In this document: one piece after another, positions 23,256 to 35,183 of the stretch
Layout: every line of letters starts with the position of its first letter
Numbering within the stretch: position 1 is the stretch's first letter
Origin: Ectocarpus siliculosus
Lineage: Eukaryota; Sar; Phaeophyceae; Ectocarpales; Ectocarpaceae
Direction of reading: 5' to 3'
DNA: 64,000 bases
Assembly (NCBI GenBank): GCA_000310025.1
Contig: FN649003.1
Coordinates: forward strand, 336,062 to 400,061
Translations under genes and position numbers: made by a program
Notes under the pieces: model-generated
Database searches by the model: none
What the model saw: the letters and a program-made list of their open reading frames with translations, nothing else
Told to the model about the DNA's origin: nothing

Positions 23256-23660
23256 AACTGTAGTATGGCGGTACGATTTTGGCGGTACTGCTGTACGGCG
23301 GTATTTTTTCGGCGGTACTGCAATATGGCGGTTCTCTTTTGGCGGTTTCCGGTACTTCGTGTTTTGGCGGTACCATTTTGGCGGTACTGCAGTACGGCGG
23401 TACTTTTTCGGCGGTACTGCAATATGGCGGTTCTTTTTAGGCGGTTCCCGGTACTTCGTTTTTTGGCGGCACTTTTTCGGCGGTACTGCAATGTGGCGGT
23501 ACTTTTTAGGCGGTCGGCGGTTTTTCGTTTTTCGGCGGTACCGCCTTCGGCGGTTCCCGGTACCACCGAATGTGGCGGTAATTCCCGCCAGTACCGGGAC
23601 CGCCTACCACGGCGGGAAAAAAACGGCGGGAATTTTACCGAGGTGTACCCTGGATATTTC

Positions 23661-24736
23661 GATACATTTCGACTATTGCCTCGATTGTTTTATTTTGTCT
23701 GAGACGGACTCTTTCCAGGGAGTCGTTTTTCCGTTTTTGAGCGGCCTGCTGTAGGATTAAGGATTTGTCTGGTGTGTATTTGTGCACATTTTTGTTCGTA
23801 CCGTACGCCTTTTCCTGCTGCCTTTTCCTCTGGCGATACATAACAAGAACAGCTGACTTGTTCGATTCTGTCACGTGCAGGCATACGAATGTATACCGCA
23901 TAACTCATGGTTGATGATACCAGGTAGTTCATCATGGATGACTGTTTCCCTCGCCGTGTGCATCCGGCACCACTATTCTATGTGGCGAGGCGGAAAGCTC
24001 TGTCGTGCTCATCATTTCGGTGAACGGACCTTGGCTCAGTGTAGTGCAATCCGCGGGAGGGACACCTACCGAGTTTTCTATTTGTGGTATGTTGTCTTCG
24101 CAGTTATGATCGTTCCTGTCTCTTCTGATCATTTAGCTCACACAAGCTTGGTGTTTGAGCGGACCTGCCCATACTTATGCCTTATGCCCGGTGTGTGCTC
24201 TCTGAAAATAACATGCCGCTGTCGAACAGCAAAAGTTAGGAAATAACTATTCTTAAAAGTTGAAAAAGACCGTACACCCCGTTCGAGACAAATGTCCGCA
24301 GAGTTTTGTGCAGCATGGCTTTTGCAATGACCCGTGCTGTGTCAACCGTTTCCCACACTGCCGTGTCATCGTCAACGTCTGACCATATCTCTTTGAGACA
24401 GGCACATCCCTGCGCACGACGCGAGGACCGGAGGACGGTGGAGGCCAGTACGGGGGAGGGGGGGAGGGGTCACCATCGCTAGAAGACCGCGGGCCCCCCG
24501 TCGGCGTCGTTCGTTGAGGCTCGTACACGAGAGCGAGAGAGAGATAGATAGCCTTTCCTGCGTTAGACGCAACACAGGTTTTTCCTTCGTTAGGGGCAAC
24601 ACAGGCCGAATTCGGACCACGAGCCACAGCGCACACGTTCTGCCCCCCTTACGAAGGACGAAGGCATATACTATCTGTCACCCATTTTTTCCCGCACTAC
24701 CACGGACTCCGGCCCGGGGGGGGGGCAGGGGGGGAT
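23661..24736. other. Intergenic, no gene recognised
   Basis: No domain-bearing frame. Two short repeats of GCGTTAGACGCAACACAGG type lie near 24560-24605, and G-rich runs precede the next gene. Confidence 0.4.
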
Positions 24737-27700
24737 ATGGTTGTTCACGGGAAACCCGCGAGACGGAGGCGCAGAGTGTGGCAGGCGGCGATGCTTACGG
24801 CGTCAGTGTGGGCTGGCCTTGCGCCTGAACCGGCGGCGACGGCGACGGCGGCTGGGCTAGGAGGGGGGCGTGGAAAGGGGTACCACAAGGGAAGAGCGAT
24901 CGATGCGTTCGCCAGGGGACGGGAGATAATGAGAGGCTCGGAGGGAGCCGGACGAGCACCGGCAGGAGTAGGGGCGGGACGCGAAGCAGCAGCGCCGCCA
25001 GAGGCCAGAGTTGTTGGTGGTGCTGGGGATGGAGGCGAGGGCCGGATGTTGAGAAGGAGGCGGCAGGCCTCGGAGAGGGGGGATGTCGGCCGAGCCGACC
25101 TCTCGGGGCAAGCGGAACGGGGAGAGCCGTCTCTGTGGGAGCGGCAAGAGCGAGGAGGACATGCCGCCGGCACCCGCCTCCCCCCATCGGAGGGATCGAC
25201 GGCTCTTGCCGACGATGCAGCAAGGCGCCGGGGTGACAGCAGGGTTGAGGGTCGGCATCCCGCGCCACCAACGAACCTTGGGTTGTTGCGAACCGGAGGG
25301 GCGGCGGCAACGTTCGAGGTAAGCGGGGCTCCGCCGTATGCCGGGCCGTGGTGGCAGACCGGGGGGGGTCTACGATTTGGGCTCCGTAAGGTCTCGAAGG
25401 GAGGTGGTAGTAGTAGCAGCACGGCCGATGGAGAGGGCCAGGAGAGGCTGCCTTTCGCGAGAGATTAATGTTCATGAGGAACTAGAACAGTGAGGGGGTA
25501 CGCAGACCCTATCCCTAACCCTAATCCTAACCCCCCCCCCCCCCCCCCACGTGCATGCTTTTATCCAACATGTGTGCCTTATCGGAATTCCCTGCGAAGG
25601 TTACTGAGGGGCCGGGCCGGGAGGGGTTGACCCGCCGGAGAACCCAGAGCCGAAAAGATGAGGGTTCGGGCGATGCTGAAGAGTGGCCGGAAGAGGAAGA
25701 GGAAGACGGCGACGAGAACGACGACAGCTTCGGGTCATCCGGGCTGCTGGCGCTCCTGGGCTGTTTCGGCCTGTTTTTTTGCGTCATGGAAGGTGTGCTT
25801 TGGGGGGGGGGGGGTACGACGTTGCTCCCTGCAGGCACGCCACTGGGGGGGTGTGCGGGGTGATTTGGTGGGGTGAGTCGATGCGTACCTCTGCTATTTA
25901 TTTGTCCTCCCATGCATCATGTGTAGTAGGGTGGGTGTTGTCGTGGTGTCTGTTTGAGTGGGCGTGATTAGTTGTGTGGGGCGGCAGCGGAAATACATCA
26001 ATGTCTGATCGCCTGGCTTCGAACGTCTTCGCATGGGCTAGAGCTGTGCGAGGGTTGCCCAAGCGTCAACATACAACGCACCTTTCTCGCTTCTCTAGGG
26101 ACAAGCTGGTGGGTCCGCTGGTACGAAAGGGGCCCAAGGATGAACACGCAACTGTTCTCGTTCCTGTCAGAGGACTTGGTGGATCCTTGTACCCTATCAC
26201 AAAAGCGGCCCAAGCGTATTCATGATATCTCAGGCGAGCTGGTGGATCAATTTACGTTGTTGCCGAACCATCCAGCCGCTACATCGTGAGGTCATCGCCA
26301 ACTGACTTCCCCTCCTCGATCTTGGATGCGTGCACCGCTCCGCGCCTCGTTTCCTCCTCCTGTGTTATTCATTTGATGACGTCATTCGTTGGTCCAGTGG
26401 CGAAGTGCTACTTCCTCTTCGAGTGTCGGCGCCGGCAGCGGTGGCGCCAACGGAGGGGAGCGACAGGGGATACCCGCCAGGTAAGGGGAAAAAAACGAAA
26501 AAGAGGCAAACGGGCACTGACTTGAGCACGAGACCATAATGCCGATGGTGTCGTGAGAGACGCGTAGCAAGGGCGCGCAAACGGCATCTTCCCGTTTGAG
26601 TTTAGGCCTCCTACTCCAATTTGTTGGGGGCTAGGCTAGAGATGTCGGCCTAGGTGATTCCGGCCATTACCTCTCCTTTCCGGCAACTTTGGCCGCCCTA
26701 ACCCACATAGTTGAGGTAGTGTTGTTCGTTGTCCTATGGTGAGAAAAAAAAAAATGGCACAGCAGTATGCATCAAACTGCCGCTTTGTTCTGTCCAACGT
26801 GATACCGTCTTCGGCATCTTCGCAAACGGCTTGCATTCATGTCTGATCTCCCACCCTCTCCCCCCTCCGCTGCTACTGCCCCGCCTCCTCCCTTGACATG
26901 TCGTCCAATGGCGAAACCACTTCAACTCCTCCGCCGTGGTCCAGATGCCCATCGCCTCTAGCCGAGTGGTCGCCCCGGAGCCCCCAGACGACGGAATGAA
27001 GGATGAGTGGGTGGAGGTGGTCGTGGACGGCGTCTGGATGAGGTGAGAGTCACGCTGTTGGGGTTGGTGGGCTCAGGCGGGTGTCGGTCGGTGTGTTTCG
27101 TTTCCCACCACGCGGAAGTGATTTCTCCCCTGCCACATGTTTTTGTTTGGTGTGTTGTGTTGTGAGTGCTTGCCTTGAAGAATGCTGTCTCTGATTGCGG
27201 AATGAAGGTTGGAAGAAATCCACTCCTCCCTTCCCTCCGTTTGCCATCCCAAAAATACGGACATCTTTGGCTCCAACATCACAAGGCACCGCCCGCACGG
27301 CAGCAGTCCTTGACGCATGCAGAAATCGATCTGGCGTGAGCCCCCCCCCCCCCCCTCTATCCTGCTCTCTCCCAATGCGTGTACGTGTGCCCCCTGCCTC
27401 GCCGACCCGCCGTCTCTACCATTCGTCCTTTCCTGATTGGCTGTGTGTTTTTCGGTGTTTCGCCACATTGTTGTGTGCCACACGTTTCAGCGGCGACGTG
27501 CCGGGAGGTGAGGGCTTGCCGTCGGCTACCGGCTACGCCGTCGCGGGAGCGTCTCACGCTCTCCATGACGCGGTGAGTCTTTCCTGGCGCTCGGTACTTC
27601 GTGGGGCGGGGGGGGGGGGGCGTGCTCTCATGTTTGGCATGCCTTAGCGGTAAACCCTTGACCACGCATCCTCGAGACGATGGAGCACTGTTCCCACTGG

Positions 27701-29000
27701 ACCGACCGCTGATCGATGACAAATCGTTCCTTCTTTCAGGCGTGGGGAGGGGGTTCCGTGGATGATGATGGTAAAGGGGGGTTGGCGGTGCTCTTGCCTG
27801 TGGGTGCCGAGGGGCGAGGTCTGCGTTGCACACGTTACGTACACACTGTGTTACGTGCTTGTGTTGGCACACATGTTTTTGTTCAGCTTGACCGTCGCAA
27901 TTGGTGTCGTAGCCCCTCGCGTCTACGCTGCCGCCGGGACGTGTGACGTTGGTCGGTCACCACCGAGCAGGCGTTCCGCCGTGTCAAATAGGACAGGAGC
28001 TACTAAATACATAGGTCACGTGGTTGTGAGACATGCGTGTGTGGGTTCGTATTGGATGATCTGCGTGCGAACAGGAGCACAACGCTGTTAAGATGTTTTC
28101 GTTCTACGTTCGGCGAAGAACGGGTGAGCTAGGCCCCTAATATACCTAACACGTATGCATACCTTCCTCTGCCCCTGAACACCAGCTCGCCTGGGAAGTT
28201 CCGTGATTTACAATGTATGCTCGGTTCGAGTGTCTTCTGTAGGGCACCTTTATACTGAGGGCAACTGTTGTAAATAGGTGGTATGCCGGGCTATTTCCTG
28301 CTCGTTGGCTCGGAGATCCTGCAGCGATGATTAACTACCCTCGGTAATTGTCTGGACATCCTTGTTGCGGATGGTGCATTGCCCGAAGACGGAACGCTAT
28401 ATACCCCCCCCACGCACACCCGCGTCCTTTATCCCCCGTCACACACATCCTCTAAGCACACCTCTAACGCCCCGCTTGTTTCGCCCCGTCTCGTGTGCCA
28501 CCCGTCAGATCGAGCACGCTCGTCGACTCTCGCCAGGCACAGGTTACCGCGCCGTGTTCGCCCCGCCGGCAGCGCCGCCGCCGCTTCCGCAGCCGCAGCC
28601 ACAAGCGGAGATGTCGGAGATGTCACGGGACGACGTTCCGCCGCACCGCTCTCCCCCGGTTTCCGCCGCGCCCTTTGCCGACATGACGGATTCAACTCAA
28701 CGGTAACCGGGCGTGAGAAACAGATCGATTGCATGTGGAAAGGAGGCGTTGTGGGAAGGCGTGTTCTATTGGCGTGTGGTAGCGAGCGTGTGGTAGCGAG
28801 CGGTGTGCGGTCTCTTTTCGAGCGGTGGGCTTTTGGACAATGTGGGGCGGAAGGCAGAGCAAGGTTGGCCTCTGGCATTTCCTTAGCTTGCGCAAACCTC
28901 CACTAGTGTGCATGAGAGTAAGGCACGTGTACTGTACATTTGTTTTCTCTCTCTCTCTAGGGACTGGGGAAATAATTCAATGTTGAAATTCATGCTTTAG
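24737..29000 (+). CDS. Unrecognised single-pass membrane protein
   Basis: Seven exons join with matching phases: 24737-25318, 25600-25792, 26398-26480, 26945-27042, 27491-27572, 28509-28702 and 28961-29000, giving 423 aa. Exon 1 is Arg/Gly/Ala-rich with no domain. Exon 2 is acidic (EEWPEEEEEDGDENDDSF) and runs into a membrane segment, GLLALLGCFGLFFCVM, continued in exon 3 by VAKCYFLFECRRRQRWRQ, so a positively charged face follows the helix. Exons 4-5 read EWVEVVVDGVW and SATGYAVAGASHALHDA. Exon 6 is Pro-rich, and exon 7 ends WGNNSMLKFML. I do not recognise the family. Seven exons in consistent phase with good splice sites support a real gene; the N-terminal exon is the weakest part and the true start may lie upstream. 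Confidence 0.55.
26090..26270 (+). repeat. Degenerate tandem repeat in intron 2 of the membrane-protein gene
   Basis: About three diverged units carry GAGCTGGTGGATCC / CAAGCTGGTGGGTCC, then AAGCGGCCCAAGCGTA / AAGGGGCCCAAGGATGA, with a spacing of roughly 70 bp. Confidence 0.5.
27604..27740 (+). repeat. Poly-G-led repeat family C, copy 2
   Basis: A long G run is followed by CGTGCTCTCATG, GCATGCCTTAGCGGTAAACC, CTTGACCACGCATCCTCGAGA, GGAGCACTGTTCCCA and AATCGTTCCTTC. This is the best match to the copy at 17763-17885. It lies in intron 5 of the unknown membrane-protein gene (27573-28508). Confidence 0.7.
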
Positions 29001-32000
29001 AGGCCGTCCGTGTGCTGGCGTTCGCTGGCGTTTGCGTGCTGCCTCTCATTACTTGTTGTTGTTTTTTACGCCGGTGTTTTTTGCGATATTTTTGGTGCGG
29101 TTGTTTTTGGTGCGGTTGTTTTTTTCTTTCGTCCACGCTTCGGCAGAGCTTGTTCGCTCACCTATTTACTTGTACTAGCCTTGCCGTTGACTCGATTGTT
29201 CTTCTTGCTGCCGCATTTTTTTGGTGCCTGGCCATACTTGGTGTTGGTTGGTTCTACTTCAGCGGGGTTTCTTCGTGGAACATCGTTGGCCTTCGTTTGG
29301 CTATCACGACCACAGCTGAATGATTACCTTTTTGTTTTGGTCCCCTGGACTATGGAGTCTGGGATCTACTTTGTGTTTCTTGTTGTACGCTTTGTCTCCG
29401 GCGCTGTCTCTTGAAGCTTTCATTTTCGTTGACGGCGTTTTGAGCGTTTCCCATGTGAGCGCCCACCCCGTCGCGTGCGCCGGGAACGAGTCCCTTCGTT
29501 GATCAATCAATCACTGCCCGGCAGGTCTGGTTGAGCAACGAGTTGTTTTTATTTAGTCAGGGCGTGCTACCGACAGTGGTGTGTCCGAGTTCTGCTTTTA
29601 TGTGTTTCGTAGATGCGGCAGAAGCGTTGACTTCAGTGCGGTGCTGTCAGGATGATGATGCCTTGCTAGGCCAGAGCGCCCCCCTTGTGGCTACCCTAGG
29701 CGGTGACGGTTGCTGCGGCAAGGGAGGGAGGGAGGTTTTCTACGTCGCCACTTGCATGAGAAACTCCTACCGGGCCCAAACTGTTAGTGCCGCATGCTGA
29801 TAGGAGGGGGGGAAGGGCGCTCTGTAATCCACCCAGAACATGAAGGTTAATGGGTACTTTCCTAAATCAGCGCCCGTGTTTGGGTTGATGCTCATTCTTG
29901 TTCCGCCCGCTGCGCATGCTTCATTTAGTCTTGATCGAGAGTCTACTTGGCCCGAATTGCTGATCGATACTGGTATTTACTGGTGTTGCGGATGTTTGCT
30001 TTGCCGTTCATCTGAGGGGACTGCCGCTGCGGATATATGTATGTGCGACGACGGTTTCTCTTCATGGTGAAGCTGTCGTGCTCAGGACGACAGCCCGTAG
30101 TGCTCTTGCTTTGTGCGTACGGCGGTGATGGGGGTTTCGGCTCTCTTCGACCCGCCTGGTTCCGCTGGGTAAGATGAGAAGGCCATGTGCTGTGTTGGCA
30201 CATGGGCGAGCGTGTCAGCCGAGACGGGATATCGATGTCCGACAACGAAAGCGGAACTGCTGTAGCTGGATGCAGCACCACCGCGCAAGACCGTCTTTCT
30301 TGGCCCGAGGCGGCTCGTTTATTTATTTTCTGTGGGAGGGAAAACCCACAGCAACTGTTTGTAGTGTAGCTTTTATTGGCTGAGCACCTACCTGCTCATA
30401 CGGCCAAGTCTTTAAATAAAGTGTCTCTATTTTGATGCTTGTTTTTTCGACTGCCAGGATGTCTTGCCTTGTGCAACTTTGCTTTTTTTTTGTTCTTGCT
30501 TTGTTGTTGCTTCTTCTGGGAGTGGTGACGTGACGTGTGCGTGACTTGCTGTGTTTCTAAGCGGGTGGTCCTTGCGCGTGCAGGCAGCCGTAGCCCTCGT
30601 TGGTACCAGCGGGGCTCTTCGGCAATAGTGTGTAGCGTAAGTGTGTGCATGCTTTATTTAGAGTTCGACCACGCTTTGTTTATTGTTGCCGCTGCTGCTG
30701 CTCCTGCTGCTGCTGCTGCTGCTCAAGCGTTTTTCTGTGTGTTGTCGTCCGCAGATAATTGCGTTACGATTTCCTCGACCCGATTGTTAGGCAGCTGGCA
30801 CTTACTTCATTGTGCAGTCAGCCCTCTGTGCGACCACTAATTGCAGATATTTCATGGTGCCGCTTATGGAGGTTGGTTTTCTGTTAATGGTGTTTTTTGT
30901 ATTGTCTTGCCCCTCCAGCAGGAGGGGATTGTTTTCACCGTTTTGTATTGTACCACATTTTTTCGCGCAGAGGGATCGGCGGTGTGGTTTGAGGGAAGCG
31001 GCAAGGGAAAGGGGGGTGCCCCCGTCGTGTACATGCATGTATTTGGAGCAATGCGGGAACTAACAAAAAAAAAAATAGGAGTTCGTCGCGCCCGACAATA
31101 AATGTGTTAGTTGGTTTCCACACACGTTGTCCTCTTTGTTCGCACCGAGACGTGTGTGTATCGACAGATGTAATTTTTCTGGTGGGATGTTTTCGGTTTT
31201 CTATTTGATTTTTCGTGTTGTGCGATAGGCCCTTTTTTGGGGAGGGGGGGGGGTTCGGCCTGCTGTGAGAAAACGGAAGTCATCCGCGTCAGTTGGACCG
31301 GTGCGGATGTTGCAGCAGAGACCAGAACGGTGCATAATGTGGAAGAGTATTCAACAACAACATCGTGGGCGTCGGTCTGCACCACCTACACCCACCTTCA
31401 TGCTTTGCAAGAAGAAAGCTAGTAAGAGGCAGAGCACGAAGAACGGTCGGGGGGTGTACTACACTGCTGCTGTATCCTCCGAGTTTTCAATCAAGTTGGG
31501 CACGCGCGCAGAGCTTCTCCATTCGAATAGATGGTGAACCACCACCATCGCCGCTGCGGGGAAGATGTGAAATTGCTCGTTTATTAGTCGCAGTTTTATC
31601 TTGATTAATGTACACGGCTTAAAGGTGCATTAATGTGCTTTTATACTACACACATAATAATACTTGTCGTTTGCGGCATCCATTCATACATGTACCCACA
31701 CGTATTTGATAGGTTGCCGCTCTCCCTTTCCTCGCCGTTTCCCACCGTTTTTCAGGCATTCGCACGTACGTCCAGACAAGTTATCTATGAGCAAGCGCGA
31801 TAATGATGACGATCGACCGTTCGTTGCCTTCGGCCCTTGGGTTTGGTGTATTTTCTTCTTGGTGATGAACAATCAATCGTCAAGCTGGGAGTTGAGGTGA
31901 ATGTCAGTAACGCTTGCAGACTGGTGGAGGACGAGCCAGCTGCCAACAAGAAAATATATACTCCAAGTGTTCGTATGAAAGTGGCGTTGCTTGTTGAATC

Positions 32001-33573
32001 GGAGCTGAAAGTTGCTGTGTGCTGATTTTCTTAACTAGTCGGTTGAGCGATGGCAAGCACACCAGTCAACGACAAAAGAGAGTAACAGCTTTCTCTCTCT
32101 GTGGTACACAATGTGCTCGCTTTTTTCTCCTGCATGGACACCCGAATAATGGCGGCGTTCGTGTGGATGGTCAACCAAGAACGGGACACAGCAGACTCTA
32201 TGAACGATGCTTACAACTCATGATGAACACAAGAGCATGTGAGACATCATAATCACCAGTCACAGGGCAGTAGTAGTACAGGCAGATAATGCGCGCAAAG
32301 ATCAGGTCATGCTGTCAGTTCCTGCGGCGGAAACGATCCGGGGGCTCCGTGATTTGTACCCCCTCCCGATGGGGGGGGGAAAACACACAGCACCAAACCT
32401 CTTATTTTTTTTTTTCGTAGCTGGTGTGTGGCCCGTCCCCGCTCTCCATCTCTGGGATCTCTCCGGGTGTGGCTATCTCTCGAGCATCATGGTGAGCCTA
32501 TTGATGCTGTAGCGTCATCCTGTGCAGGGGAAGAAGTTTCGTGCTACGTGTGAACCTGCGCGTGTGCGTGGTTGCCTGGTTGTGAACCTTGTGTTTTTTG
32601 CGGCCCAGCCTGAGCCACGCTTTTTGTCGCGCCTACCTCGAAATTCAAGGGTCTGGGCGACCTTCAGAGCCGAGTCTCTCGTACGCTGCGTTGCCAAGAC
32701 ATGGCTATCCTTGGTCTGCGTTCCCTGTGAGCTGTCAGTTGGCGGTCAGGTCAACGTGCTAGTAGGATGAGGTGTGCAAATCGTTTGAGACGTGTGTTGC
32801 TTGCTGTGTATCGATGCGGCGGCTTCGCAGAGGATCAGAGAGCGAGAGACTGCTGCGGGGCTGCAAAAAGCTCCCTGATGAACACAGGGCCATGAGGTCA
32901 TTGCATGCCGCACGATGGCACACCAGTGCTGTGGTTCACCCATTGTGCTTCACGCTTTTTCATCTTGGGTTGGGTTCAATCTTTTTTGTATGGTGGGACC
33001 GGTTACCAGCTGTTCGATTGCTGTTCAAGCTTGCTGGTGCTGGTGTACTTTGACGAGACTGCCTTTGTCGCTTTCACAACGAGCTGTGTTGGTGGTGTAC
33101 GTACATGTCTGCTGAATGAGCCTGCCCCACCTCATACTCCCGACTGATACAGTTCGTAACCAGCCGAGACCGACAGTTGTGCTCCTGTTGTCGGCATGTC
33201 TAGCAAGACTCGAGTAAGTTTAACTCGCCACCCTTCACAAACACAGAGAACTGTAGCAATTGGACTGAAGATACCACCCCCTAGCGCCTGGCGCTGGTTT
33301 GCTATCACTTCTACGTATAAGTAGTTCCAAGTTCGGGGAGGAGAGTTTAACCCACCGAAGGAATCCCGGGGAGGTTGGCCACCCTCTCAGATGTTTTCCC
33401 GACACTGCAGCCTGTGCGTCAGCCCCTTCCCCTGTTGTTTAGAGTCGGGCCTTGTCAATGGTGATCGCGTGACACAGAACGTTCGTACTGAAATATATAG
33501 TTGCGTACAACACCGCACCCTATTTTTGGACCGACGATTGCCCTGCAGCAGAACAGTAACAGCAGTGCCTAAA
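29001..33573. other. Long intergenic or 3' UTR stretch, no gene recognised
   Basis: The first ~500 bp are T-rich and may be 3' UTR of the membrane-protein gene. A GCTGCTG-type tract is at 30689-30722. The frames here are short and show no domain or splice continuity. The 137-codon plus-strand frame at 33391-33804 is unrecognised and overlaps the presumed first exon of the eL39 gene. Confidence 0.4.
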
Positions 33574-35183
33574 ATGGTGCGTTGGAACCGTATCGTCGAG
33601 AGCTCTCCGAAAACGTTGAAAATCGTCCTGGGAGGTGATAGATGCGTCCAAGTGTTGCAGCGTGCGGTGTTGTCGGTCGATCTGGCGGTTTCGGCGAGGC
33701 AACGCTTTCTCGGGGGTCCACAACACAGCAACGTGTTCACTGGCTGGGCTGTACGTGGTAGGGCAAGAACGAACATTACACACAAACTTGTTCGTCCTGG
33801 CTAGCAGGCGTGCGCATCTCCATCAATTCCCGCCCGCCCCCCGCGTTTCGTGGACGACAACGACGAAATGTACCATTACTTCTGCGGTGCCTGCCCGATA
33901 GGGGACCCCTTTTTGCGAGGAAATATTAGTCTACGAAATAGAGAGGGTGTTTTCTTAACCCTAACCTCCATCCCAACCCCTTGCTCCCGACTAAAACCAA
34001 GTTTGCTAGCCTCGCGTAGGCTACTGGCCCGTCGTTACCGTTCGGCCCGGAATGCCCAAGTAATTTTTTCGTTTTGTTGTCCCCGCTTGCGTCGTCGGCA
34101 GCCTTCTCACAAGACCTTCCGCACCAAGGTCACCTTGGGCAAGAAGATGAAGCAGAACAGGCCCATCCCCCAGTGGATCCGTCTCCGCACGGACAACACC
34201 ATCCGGTGAGTTTACCATGAATTGACAACAAGCTCGATAGACTTCTTTTGTCTATGGGGAAAAGGTAGGCCTTTGGGGGCTTTGGTGTTGCGAAGAGGAG
34301 AATGCAGAGCTTTGCTCAGCGGGACATTGCGATGATGGCATGAGCCTCACCATCGAATGATTATTTGCTGGTTCGCTGTTGTTTATCCTGCTAACTCGCC
34401 GCCAGATGTAGCCACATGACGACAGACTAGTGACGCCTACAGGGGGGATAGTCGCGGGTGGATGGGTGATGACTAACGCGTCTTCCAACACGCAACGTGA
34501 AACGTGGCTTGTCAAAGCGACCCTGCGTGTAACACTCCGATGCTTGTACCGTTTCACCCGACCGTCCTCCGGCTCAATGCTGTCACTGTTGCTGTTGTTG
34601 CTGTCACTACATTTGAGCTTTTGTAACATCTCTCAAGCACCTCCCCTTACCCCATACCATTCAAAGCAAAGAAGGCACGAAAAACACAATCGTAGAATCG
34701 GAAAGGATGAGGCCGGTTGTGGCCGTCTCTCCTATGCGTCATGGCTCCCATCATTGTTGCTGCAGCTACTTATCCGTGTTTGATGGCGCTCTTGTCTTGT
34801 CGACACATGCCCAGTGAGGCACACCCGCGGTGACACTGCCACCCCATACAGAGCTGATGCAAGTCGCGCAGATGTTAACACGTTAAAATGTCGACGGGAC
34901 AGCGACCGCGGGCATGTCGATGTTCCATTTTTTTTTTTGTGAGAACCGTTGTCGGTTGTGGCCATAGTTTTCTTCCGCTCACGAAGGAACGTCGACGCAT
35001 CCGAGCCTTGTGCCGAATGTCTTGGTCCGCAGGTCGGTCCTGTCGAAGGCGTTTTGTTTCTGACGCCATTGTCCCCCCGCCGCTTGCGCTCGTCCACGAC
35101 TCTTGGTGTTCGCTCGTTTCGTTTTCTTTCTCAGCTACAACGCCAAGCGCCGCCACTGGCGCCGCACGAAGCTCGGCCTGTAG
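33574..35183 (+). CDS. RPL39: 60S ribosomal protein eL39
   Basis: Exon 34102-34205 encodes [20 protein letters not shown] followed by [14 protein letters not shown]. Exon 35135-35183 completes [16 protein letters not shown] and a TAG. Together with the initiator Met this gives 51 aa, the standard length of eL39, a small basic protein lining the 60S exit tunnel. Splice phases match (CG|C = Arg). As in other eukaryotes, the first coding exon appears to supply only the ATG. The best candidate is AAAATG|GTGCGT at 33574-33576, with a less likely ATG|GT at 33458, so the start is inferred. Intron 2 is about 930 bp. Confidence 0.92.

Larger units (their letters stand above)
22204..23652. mobile_element. 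Non-autonomous hAT-type DNA transposon
   Basis: The 1449-bp element starts with CAGGGTACACCTCGGTA and ends with its exact 17-bp reverse complement. It is flanked by a perfect 8-bp target duplication, GATATTTC (22196-22203 and 23653-23660). An 8-bp duplication with CAGGG termini is the hAT signature. Both subterminal regions (22230-22510 and 23262-23640) are packed with GGCGGTAC and GGCGGTTCCCGGTAC motifs spaced by short A/T-rich pieces, resembling the subterminal transposase-binding arrays of hAT elements. The centre has no recognisable transposase. It has a 79-codon Ser/Thr/Ala-rich frame (22543-22779), a nested inverted-repeat insertion and a tRNA-like promoter fragment. Confidence 0.85.

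Noticed and set aside
24745-25475. 225-codon minus-strand Pro/Ala-rich ORFs
   Set aside because: They are the complement of the Arg/Gly-rich exon 1 of the plus-strand gene, which has a matching downstream splice chain; the minus frames have none. Confidence in the choice is moderate.
25500-25548. Telomere-like CCCTAACCCTAATCCTAA
   Set aside because: Only about three imperfect units next to a C run. Isolated CCCTAA pieces also occur near 12176, 33958 and 62328. This is not a telomere.
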